A DNA stretch of 64,000 bases from Chloroflexota bacterium (GTDB lineage Bacteria > Chloroflexota > Anaerolineae > UBA4142): positions 62,001-126,000 of the forward strand of contig JACRMI010000012.1 of the NCBI GenBank assembly GCA_016215025.1. The letters run 5' to 3'. The notes beneath the pieces are model-generated. The model had not been told where the DNA came from, searched no databases, and saw nothing but the letters and a program-made list of their open reading frames with translations. A program made the position numbers and the translations under genes. Of this stretch, positions 49,301-56,348 are shown piece after piece. Numbering within the stretch: the first letter of the stretch is position 1; each line of letters opens with the position of its first letter.

Positions 49301-51148
49301 CTATCTCACGCCGACCGCGTCGCGCGTACAGACCTCGCGACAGATGCCACAGCGAATACATTTGCCCTCGTCGATCGAGTGGAGTTGATGCAGCTCTCCG
49401 GCGATGGCTTGCTCAGTGCAGTTGCGAGCGCAGAGCGTACAGCCATTGCATTTTTCGGCGATGATGTAAAACGTAATCAAGTCTTTGCAGACTCCAGCGG
49501 GACATTTCTTGTCCTCGATGTGCGCCTTGTATTCGTCTTGGAAATAGCGAATTGTGCTAAGCACCGGATTCGGAGCGGTCCGACCCAAGGCGCATAACGC
49601 GCCATCTTGAATCGTCGCGCCCATTTCATGCAACAGCTCAATATCGCCGGGTTTGCCTTCGCCCTTGGTGATATTGACGAGGATCGTGTGCATCTGGCGA
49701 ATGCCTTCTCGACAGGCGGTGCATTTGCCGCACGATTCGAATCGAGTAAAGTCGAGAAAATAGCGCGCGACATCGACCATGCACGTCCCTTCGTCCATAA
49801 CGATCATGCCACCCGAACCCATCATCGAACCGGCGGCAGTCAGGTTTTCGTAATCGAGCGGCAAGTCAAGCAGTTTGTCGGGAATGCAACCGCCGGAGGG
49901 ACCACCGGTCTGAACAGCTTTGAATTTTTTGCCGTTGCTTACGCCACCACCAATGTCGTAAATCATGTGGCGCACGGTGATGCCGAGCGGCACTTCGACG
50001 AGACCTGTGTTGTTGATTTTGCCGACGAGCGAAAAAATCGTCGTGCCTTTGCTCTTTTCGTTTCCGAGTTTAGCATACCACTCCGCGCCGTTGTTGATAA
50101 TATGCGAGACCGTCGCCCACGTCTTGGTATTGTTGATATTTGTCGGCTTGCCCCACAAACCTTTTTCCGCTGGGAACGGCGGACGCGGCATCGGCTCGCC
50201 CACACGTCCTTCGATGGAAGCCATCATCGCGGTCTCTTCGCCGCAAACGAATGCACCCGCACCGAGTTGAATATGCAAATCGAAATCGAATCCAAAGCCA
50301 AGAATGTTTTTGCCGAGCAGGCCGTACTCTGCGGCTTGCTTCACCGCATTGCGGATCATCTCGACGGCGAGTGGGTATTCGTGGCGAATATAAACGTAAC
50401 CCTGACTCGCACCAATCGCATACGCGCCGATAAGCATCCCTTCTAATATGCTGTGCGGATTGCCTTCGATCAAGCCGCGATCTTGGAAGGCACCGGGGTC
50501 GCCTTCATCTGCATTGCAGATCACATATTTTTGATCGCCTGGGGACTGACGACAGAGTTCCCATTTGGTGCCGGTTGAAAAGCCCGCGCCGCCGCGACCG
50601 CGCAGCCCAGAGCGTTTGATCTCGCCGATTACGTCGGCGGGTTTCATCGCCAGGGTTTTGACCAGCGCTAGGTATCCGCCCGCCGCAACATAGTCTTCGA
50701 TTTTTGTTGGATCGATAATTCCATTGTTCTTGAGGATGACACGTTGCTGCTCACGATAGAAAGGCACATCGTACTCGTGCACGATGCGTTCGCCGGTTTG
50801 CGGATGTTTGTAGAGTAATCGCTCCACGGTCTTGCCTTGCGCCAACGAGGTGATGATGTCGGGCGCGTCGCGTGGGGCGACTTTGACATAGAGCACGCGC
50901 TCCGGCTGAATCACGACGAGCGGTCCTTGTTCGCAAAAGCCAGGACAGCCGGTAATTTTCAAATCGATCTGGGATTCGAGATTCTGCTTTTTGAGTTCCG
51001 CTTCAAGTGCCGTACCTACTCCATTCGAGCTCAGGGCGCGACAGCCCGTCCCGCCGCAGATGGTGATGCAGCGTTTGGTCTCCGACCGTGCGCCTGCCAA
51101 AGTCTTGCGCCATTGTTCCAGGTCGGCGACTGCGTTCAATCTAGTCAT
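49301..51148 (-). CDS. nuoF: NuoF/HydB-type NADH-binding flavo-iron-sulfur subunit
   Basis: 615 residues. The N-terminal thioredoxin-like [2Fe-2S] domain has ICGGTGCRAL and GCPGFCEQGP. FMN/NADH binding follows (RSGLRGRGGAGFSTGTKW, GAGAFVCGEETAMMASIEG). The [4Fe-4S] site is ESCGKCTACREG, and two C-terminal [4Fe-4S] sites are CNGCTLCARNCT and CIRCGICREVCT. This layout is that of HydB/HndC subunits of NAD-reducing, often bifurcating, complexes. No hydrogenase H-cluster subunit is present, so the electron source differs. Start 51148 overlaps nuoE by 8 bases; a longer frame to 51316 is overprint. Confidence 0.92.
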   Translation of the reverse strand: MTRLNAVADLEQWRKTLAGARSETKRCITICGGTGCRALSSNGVGTALEAELKKQNLESQIDLKITGCPGFCEQGPLVVIQPERVLYVKVAPRDAPDIITSLAQGKTVERLLYKHPQTGERIVHEYDVPFYREQQRVILKNNGIIDPTKIEDYVAAGGYLALVKTLAMKPADVIGEIKRSGLRGRGGAGFSTGTKWELCRQSPGDQKYVICNADEGDPGAFQDRGLIEGNPHSILEGMLIGAYAIGASQGYVYIRHEYPLAVEMIRNAVKQAAEYGLLGKNILGFGFDFDLHIQLGAGAFVCGEETAMMASIEGRVGEPMPRPPFPAEKGLWGKPTNINNTKTWATVSHIINNGAEWYAKLGNEKSKGTTIFSLVGKINNTGLVEVPLGITVRHMIYDIGGGVSNGKKFKAVQTGGPSGGCIPDKLLDLPLDYENLTAAGSMMGSGGMIVMDEGTCMVDVARYFLDFTRFESCGKCTACREGIRQMHTILVNITKGEGKPGDIELLHEMGATIQDGALCALGRTAPNPVLSTIRYFQDEYKAHIEDKKCPAGVCKDLITFYIIAEKCNGCTLCARNCTEQAIAGELHQLHSIDEGKCIRCGICREVCTRDAVGVR

Positions 51149-51626
51149 CGTCTGCAATCTCCTTGCCATTGCGATACTTGTCCAGAACCTTATCGATCTT
51201 GGTGGCAGACATCTTGCCGTAATATGTTCCATCCACGACCATGACCGGACCCAGGGCGCAACAGCCCAAGCAGTTGACCGCCTGGAGCGTAAACAGTTTA
51301 TCTGCGGTCGTCTCACCCGCGGAGACGTGCAACAAGCGGCTTAGTTGGTCGACCAAACGGTCGCCGCCGCGCACGTGACAGGCAGTGCCGAGACAGACGG
51401 TCAAGAGATGTTTGCCGCGCGGCTTGAGCGAGAACGCTTTGTAAAAGCGCGCGACTTGGTACACTTGGACCGGCGGTACGCCCACTTGTTCTGCGACGCG
51501 TTGCAGCGCATCCTGTGGCAAATAATAAAATTGATCTTGAATATCAAGTAAGAGCGAAATAAGTGCACGCTGATCGGCGCCATGTTTGGCAATGATCGTA
51601 TCGACCTGAGCGAGTTCAATCGTCAT
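51141..51626 (-). CDS. nuoE: NuoE/HydC-type [2Fe-2S] subunit
   Basis: 161 residues of the thioredoxin-like NuoE family: helix bundle (LISLLLDIQDQFYYLPQDAL) and the [2Fe-2S] ligands CLGTACHVRGG and NCLGCCALGPVMVV. It partners NuoF for NADH oxidation or NAD reduction. AGGAGAACT precedes ATG 51626. It is the first gene of the nuoE-nuoF-fusion unit, downstream of an AOR gene and a repeat-rich spacer. Confidence 0.92.
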   Translation of the reverse strand: MTIELAQVDTIIAKHGADQRALISLLLDIQDQFYYLPQDALQRVAEQVGVPPVQVYQVARFYKAFSLKPRGKHLLTVCLGTACHVRGGDRLVDQLSRLLHVSAGETTADKLFTLQAVNCLGCCALGPVMVVDGTYYGKMSATKIDKVLDKYRNGKEIADDD

Positions 51627-51646
51627 AGTTCTCCTATCGTCAGTCA

Positions 51647-51793
51647 ACAGTGAACAGTTGTCAGTGAACAGTGTTCAGTGGAGCGTGATCCGTGATTCGT
51701 GTTGCGTGTTCAGTCTTCAGTTTTCAGTTTCTGTCTACTGTTTACTGTTCACCGTTCACTGAACCACTGTCCCACTGTCCCACTGTTCACTGT
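51647..51793. repeat. Intergenic repeat region made of CAGTGAACAGT words
   Basis: ACAGTGAACAGT (51647-51658) is perfectly inverted by ACTGTTCACTGT (51782-51793). Between them there are many variants (TCAGTGAACAGTG, GTTCAGTCTTCAG, CCACTGTCCCACTGTCCCACTG). The whole spacer can fold into a long imperfect hairpin between the AOR stop and nuoE start. Confidence 0.65.
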
Positions 51794-51819
51794 TCACTGT
51801 TTACTGCTTAATTTCCCGA

Positions 51820-53646
51820 CTACGCCTTCGCGCGGATTGGCGCAATCACACTCTCGAACGATTCCAAGCCCGCTTTCTTCAACGCCTCGGAGGAGGGAAC
51901 ACCTTCCTTGTCCCACAAGTGCGCCGCGAAGAATTGCTGTTTCTTGGTTTCTTCGATGGTCTTGTCTACCTTCATGCCCTTGTACGGACCATCCGGCAAC
52001 GGTTCATAGTTGCGCGGAGGATTGACGTCGTCTTTGTACCGCCAGCCCGCCAACAAGAGCGACACACGCATCATCGTCCCCCAGTTGATCGCCATTTCCT
52101 TTTCCACTTGGTCTTTGGTGATGCCGAAACCGGTGATGGCTTGCAGCCATTCGATTTCTTGATCGCGGGTCAGACCTTGGAAACTGCAAATGCCGGTCGA
52201 GTCGCGGAAGAACCCATCTTCGCGCGCATACGCAACGGTCTTGCCGTCGGAGGCATACGACACAGCCGCGTTGGACATGTGATCGCCGCCGTGCGCGGAC
52301 ACGGGATACGAGACTTCGTTCTTGTCTTTGAGCGAGCGCGCACCGTGCGCGCCCCATTCCATATCCTTGGTGATCATGGCGAACTCTGCGCCCTTGCCCA
52401 ACTTGCGCACCGTCGGTCCGAGTCCTTCGCCCAGCAACTTGGGAATCTCGCCCTGGCGCTTGGCGATCAAGTCCATCAATTTGACGAACCCATCCGCCTC
52501 GCCCCATTTGAGTTGGATACCACCGAGGTCGGCAGCAGTCAGGATGCCTTTTTCCTGCGCTTCGCACGCCCAGCCGCACACGTTGCCGACGCTGATGAGA
52601 TCGAACCCGAGATCGTCCGGTCGCAGCGTTGCGTACAACATTTCGTTGATATCGAAGATGCCAAAGTTGGTGCCTTCGAGCGCGCCCGCTTCATAGTCCG
52701 GCAGTTCGGCGATTAGCCCCACGCGTTTGCCGCTTTTGACGCGACCTAGCTTGGAGCAAGCAACCGTGCAGCCATAGTCCGACCAGTATCGGCGGAGCCA
52801 TTGATCGCCGGCGAAGAACTGTCCTTGGATTTGATACTGATCGTGCCATTCCGATTGCCAGTTCTTGACCGGTTCGGAACTACTGACGTTGCCGGTGCGG
52901 AAGATGCCGCCCGACGTGCCGTATTCTCGTGTGCTGGCACGAACGACCGGCAAGTTTACGCGCGCCCATTCCATCAAATCGTTTAGTTTCTTTTGATCGG
53001 CAACAGCTGGTGCTGCTCCGGTTCCGCGGGCGACGATCGCCTTCAAGTTCTTGGAACCCATGACTGCGCCCGAGCCGCCGCGCCCGGCAGCTCGATACCA
53101 TTCGGTAACAGCGCACGCATAGCGCACCAGGTTTTCACCCGCGGGACCGATGTAGTACTGGGAAGTGTAATTGCCGTACTCTTCCACAATCATTTTGTGG
53201 GTTTCAGGAATTTCCTTCCCCCACAATTTGGACGCATCTTTGATTTCCACTTTGTCGTCAAAGATGGTAACGTAGACGGGCGAACTCGCTTTGCCTTTGA
53301 AGATGATGCCATCGTATCCGGAAAAGCGGAGTTCGTGGATAAAATCGCCACTACCTTGCGAGCCGACGATGCCGTTCGTCTGCGGCGATTTGAAAACGAA
53401 ATTCGTCTTGCAGCCGATGAAATCGACATAGGGACCGGCAAGAACGAACAACTGTGCTTCGGGGCTGAGGGGATCGATTTTGCCCCAGTTGGTCCCGTAA
53501 GCATCCAACAACATCCTGCCGCCCATCGCGCGCCCGCCGATGTACTTGCGTGCCAGATCGGGATTGAGGTCTACCTTCTTGACGCTCTTTGTCGACAGAT
53601 CGATTTCGAGCAATTGCCCATGATAACCGGGTATCTTGGTTGCCAT
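51820..53646 (-). CDS. Aldehyde:ferredoxin oxidoreductase family protein (tungsten/molybdenum)
   Basis: 608 residues, full length for AOR. It oxidises aldehydes to acids with a W-bis-molybdopterin cofactor. N-terminal GYHGQLLEIDLST, KYIGGRAMGGRMLLD and RAAGRGGSGAVMGSKNLKAI are family signatures. The [4Fe-4S] ligand motif usually reads CxxCxxxC but here is D290-x2-C293-x3-C297 (SDYGCTVACSK), with the distal Cys in STGICSFQG. No signal peptide. AGGAGG precedes the ATG. The gene for a TAT-type ferredoxin ends 9 bases upstream and is its likely electron partner. Confidence 0.92.
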   Translation of the reverse strand: MATKIPGYHGQLLEIDLSTKSVKKVDLNPDLARKYIGGRAMGGRMLLDAYGTNWGKIDPLSPEAQLFVLAGPYVDFIGCKTNFVFKSPQTNGIVGSQGSGDFIHELRFSGYDGIIFKGKASSPVYVTIFDDKVEIKDASKLWGKEIPETHKMIVEEYGNYTSQYYIGPAGENLVRYACAVTEWYRAAGRGGSGAVMGSKNLKAIVARGTGAAPAVADQKKLNDLMEWARVNLPVVRASTREYGTSGGIFRTGNVSSSEPVKNWQSEWHDQYQIQGQFFAGDQWLRRYWSDYGCTVACSKLGRVKSGKRVGLIAELPDYEAGALEGTNFGIFDINEMLYATLRPDDLGFDLISVGNVCGWACEAQEKGILTAADLGGIQLKWGEADGFVKLMDLIAKRQGEIPKLLGEGLGPTVRKLGKGAEFAMITKDMEWGAHGARSLKDKNEVSYPVSAHGGDHMSNAAVSYASDGKTVAYAREDGFFRDSTGICSFQGLTRDQEIEWLQAITGFGITKDQVEKEMAINWGTMMRVSLLLAGWRYKDDVNPPRNYEPLPDGPYKGMKVDKTIEETKKQQFFAAHLWDKEGVPSSEALKKAGLESFESVIAPIRAKA

Positions 53647-53655
53647 TTTTGCCTC

Positions 53656-54402
53656 CTACACCGTGTCGCCATAGAGGTCGTCGTTGCGTTCGACTGCGAC
53701 CATACCACCGCCGTTCGCGGTCTTGGGCGGCGGCGGGATTTTGTACAGGTCTGCTAACGCCTTGGCGATATCGTCGGCTTTGACCGCTGCCATCTTGACG
53801 CCCTTGAGCGTGATGGTGTTGTTGTAGCACGCCTTGACGCACGCGGGATCACCGCCGCACAAATCGCAGATCAACGGCTCTTTGGTCGTCGGATGGAACG
53901 TGACGGCGTTGCCCGGGCACTTGTCGGCGCACAACGTGCAATCGCCGCCCTTCGCCGTGCGCAAACACTTGGTCTTGTCGATCGCGATGGTGTTGAGCTT
54001 TTTGCTGGTGTCCAGCGAAAGCGCTTGCGTCGGACAGGCCTGAATGCACATCGCTTCGTCGCCGCACTGGTAGCACAAGATCGGAAATTCGACGCCGGGC
54101 GCGTACTGCGGCACGGTCACGCGCGCAATTGATGGTCGAATCACCTGCTCTTTGATCTGCGAGCACGCCGTCTCGCACAGGCGGCAGCCCATGCAGGACT
54201 GATTGGCGATGTTGCGACCGATCCACAATTCAGGCAGCGGAGTGGGTGGGACAGCGGGCTGCGGGATCACTTTGTACCCGACCGCACCGCCGACCACCAA
54301 GCCCGCGACCCCAATGCCGGCATCCACGAGCAGTTCTCGTCGTGATATCCCTTGGGGTTTTTCTTCGACTTTCTTCTCTTCTACTTTCGGTTTGTCTGCC
54401 AT
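53656..54402 (-). CDS. TAT-exported four-cluster ferredoxin, partner of the AOR
   Basis: 248 residues. A Lys/Glu-rich start leads to the twin-arginine signal ISRRELLVDAGIGVAGLVVGG (about 19-38). Four [4Fe-4S] sites follow: CMGCRLCETACS, CYQCGDEAMCIQACP, GGDCTLCADKCPG (with an earlier Cys) and CDLCGGDPACVKACY. It resembles AorA/HybA-type electron carriers. GAGGAG precedes ATG 54402. It heads the operon with the AOR. If exported folded, it could carry the AOR along, because the AOR has no signal of its own. Confidence 0.88.
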   Translation of the reverse strand: MADKPKVEEKKVEEKPQGISRRELLVDAGIGVAGLVVGGAVGYKVIPQPAVPPTPLPELWIGRNIANQSCMGCRLCETACSQIKEQVIRPSIARVTVPQYAPGVEFPILCYQCGDEAMCIQACPTQALSLDTSKKLNTIAIDKTKCLRTAKGGDCTLCADKCPGNAVTFHPTTKEPLICDLCGGDPACVKACYNNTITLKGVKMAAVKADDIAKALADLYKIPPPPKTANGGGMVAVERNDDLYGDTV

Positions 54403-54853
54403 AGAATCTTCTCCTCATAAAGCCAAATCACTCATTCGTTGCTGCCAGGCTCAAACACTTTTTAGGTTCGAGAATCGACTCCTTTCTGGAGAGCTGAATA
54501 GATTTACGAATCCGCGTTCTCCAACCGCTTGTGGTCCTTAATTCGTCGATAGATAATCCAACGATGCCGCTGTATTGAGAGCAATCAAGCGCACTAGACG
54601 ATTCATCTCCTTATATCATTTCAGCGTATTTTTCTATACGCTAAATCGGATAGTTTGCCTAACACCACTAGAAGTATTTTTGGGTACTCCTATTGGTGTC
54701 GGGGGTTATCCATATGGATAAGGCGGAGAGTGGAGGAGTAGTAAACTGTTGAGTCGAACATGTGCTGACTAGTGCAGCCACAAAGTAATGCTGCATAGTC
54801 AACCACGCATGAAATACGCTTGGCTTACTATTCAAGACTTTGTGGATGCACTA
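54403..54853. other. 451-base intergenic region upstream of the AOR operon
   Basis: No gene is seen. It holds, reading away from the ferredoxin start, a 7-base palindrome AGCGTAT/ATACGCT (54623-54642), the 15-8-15 palindromic element at 54662-54711 and MITE family A copy 2 (54769-54857). Confidence 0.7.
54662..54711 (-). promoter_or_regulatory. Palindromic element shared with 58645-58694, upstream of the AOR operon
   Basis: Arms ACACCACTAGAAGTA (54662-54676) and TACTCCTATTGGTGT (54685-54699) match 13 of 15 in inversion, with an 8-base centre, followed by CGGGGGTTATCC. The same layout (15-8-15 then GGGGGTATTATCC) recurs upstream of the exported TPP enzyme. The AGRAGTA/TACTCCT half-sites resemble NarL-type heptamers, but binding is untested. 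Confidence 0.6.
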
Positions 54854-54857
54854 CTAG
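54769..54857. repeat. MITE family A, copy 2 (89 bases, CTAG ends)
   Basis: It begins CTAGTGCAGCCACAAAG and ends CTTTGTGGATGCACTACTAG. It shares length and about three quarters of its bases with the copy at 28932-29020. Its terminal CTAG supplies the TAG stop (54854-54856) of the minus-strand methyltransferase gene, exactly as copy 1 does for the beta-propeller gene. Confidence 0.75.
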
Positions 54858-55717
54858 ACTGGCTTGGTACGATGTCCGACAATGGTATACATCAAACGCC
54901 GGCGACCATACGCTATGGCGCGCGAATGATAGATGGTCTCAGCTCTTTCAAAACCGAGGACACCAATGAACTGCCTAACTATCTCCGGCGTCAAGAGCCA
55001 CCAGGTATAACCATCATCCGGTCTCCGCTTTCCGAAATCTGGAGAGAACTGCATGACGGGCGAATCGGCGCGAACAATTTCCGATTCCGGAAGGAATTTC
55101 AACAACTCGCTTTTCTTCTCAGGAATCCTCTCCAGATACCTCGCGACGTATTTCTGGTTGTTCGGCACTAGAGTCGCCATGGATTCGACAATAATGACGG
55201 TCTCCGTGGTTAACCGCAGCGCGTTCTCAAGCGCCAGAAATGGATCTCGAAGGTGGAGCAAGAGGCAACCAAGGATTGAAATATCGACCATTCCCATCTG
55301 ATTGGGGATTTCGTAGACCGACCCGTAGATCATTTTGGCATTTGAGTGAAAGGCGTGATGGCATAGCCAAAACGAATTGTTGAGCCGCTTGATCCGCGAT
55401 TTTAGATTCGACGGATTGTTTTCATACTCCTGGGCAAACGGCACAATGTCCCACGATTGGCTCTCGGAAAGATCGAATGCGACAACCTCCGCCCCTTGCT
55501 GCTCTGCGTAGAAACTAACGAAACCACTGGCCGTGCCGATGTCCAATACGCGCTTGCCCTTCACATTCACATTCCCGAGATACTCGGGTACAGCTTGGCG
55601 CAAGTCCCATTGCCCTTTGACACACCCGTAGCCAGGAACATCCATGGTGTGATAAAAGCTGCACTCATCAAGCCGCGTGATCAACTGCGGCGTTGCATAA
55701 ACGCTCTCGCTTGGCAT
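54854..55717 (-). CDS. Class I SAM-dependent methyltransferase
   Basis: 287 residues. SAM-binding motif I is VLDIGTASGFVSFYAEQQGAEVVAFD at about 55-80. DISILGCLLLHLRDPFLALE (about 145) and the C-terminal MYTIVGHRTK complete the fold. The plan resembles tRNA- or small-molecule methyltransferases of the Methyltransf_25 type. The substrate is unknown. It starts 3 bases after the stop of a bifunctional-nuclease-domain gene, in the same unit as the exported TPP enzyme. The stop codon comes from a MITE. Confidence 0.82.
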   Translation of the reverse strand: MPSESVYATPQLITRLDECSFYHTMDVPGYGCVKGQWDLRQAVPEYLGNVNVKGKRVLDIGTASGFVSFYAEQQGAEVVAFDLSESQSWDIVPFAQEYENNPSNLKSRIKRLNNSFWLCHHAFHSNAKMIYGSVYEIPNQMGMVDISILGCLLLHLRDPFLALENALRLTTETVIIVESMATLVPNNQKYVARYLERIPEKKSELLKFLPESEIVRADSPVMQFSPDFGKRRPDDGYTWWLLTPEIVRQFIGVLGFERAETIYHSRAIAYGRRRLMYTIVGHRTKPV

Positions 55718-55720
55718 GGC

Positions 55721-56248
55721 TCAACGTTGCCCCAAGATTTCGGCGATGTCGATGGAAAACTCATCCATCAATTCGTTCTTCACGTAGATAGGACAGTTGC
55801 TCAAGATCGATAGCAGCAATCCATCGCTCGGTCGACAAGCCAGTTCCATCCTTTGGTCATCGCCTTGCATTTTCAAACGCAATTTCGCGAGATAACGATA
55901 GTCCGTTAGGTCATGTACAAAGGTTCCTTCGATTCGAATATTTAGCTTGCCGAGCAGCGCAGTCAACAGATCATAGAGCAGCGCGCGCTCTGGATGCCCC
56001 TCCAGAACTTCTTTGAAGGTGCGCGCCTCCTCCTGCCGGATGATGATGCTGATCTCTCTTCCTCGACCATCCTTGAACATCAATGCTGGAGTAGGCACAG
56101 TCCAATTCGCGGCTTCGTCTCCCTCGTGAGTCGGTTGGGTTGGGATTCCGGTGATTACGACGTTCTGAAATTGGACAAGCGTATATTCGGTTTCCGGTTC
56201 GAGCAATTGCTGAGACACGATTTGCGGTTGCGAGACGAACGAGGTCAC
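55721..56248 (-). CDS. Bifunctional nuclease (DUF151/BFN) domain protein
   Basis: 175 residues. The C-terminal part LLYDLLTALLGKLNIRIEGTFVHDL...DDQRMELACRPSDGLLLSILSNCPIYVKNELMDE matches the BFN family (core SRPSDAIALALR, PIYV). In plants and bacteria BFN proteins are reported to have RNase/DNase activity; the catalytic role is uncertain. The N-terminal third is less typical. Translation starts at GTG 56248 with AGGAGGAGG upstream. It lies between the exported TPP enzyme and the methyltransferase; a shared role is not evident. Confidence 0.82.
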   Translation of the reverse strand: MTSFVSQPQIVSQQLLEPETEYTLVQFQNVVITGIPTQPTHEGDEAANWTVPTPALMFKDGRGREISIIIRQEEARTFKEVLEGHPERALLYDLLTALLGKLNIRIEGTFVHDLTDYRYLAKLRLKMQGDDQRMELACRPSDGLLLSILSNCPIYVKNELMDEFSIDIAEILGQR

Positions 56249-56348
56249 GAATCCTCCTCCTGCGATGTAACAGGTGACATGCAAAAGTGACAAGGGAAGC
56301 AAAACCCCATTCGTACAACTTCCCTTGCCACTTGTCACTTGTTGCTTG

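Noticed and set aside
47324..51626. A hydrogenase (HydABC-type) interpretation of the NuoE/NuoF/fusion cluster
   Set aside because: No H-cluster domain or NiFe subunit is encoded; the third protein carries a NapH membrane domain instead.
51919..53757. Open frames of 265 and 254 codons on the + strand over the AOR gene
   Set aside because: Antisense shadows of the AOR gene; no domain, no start signal.
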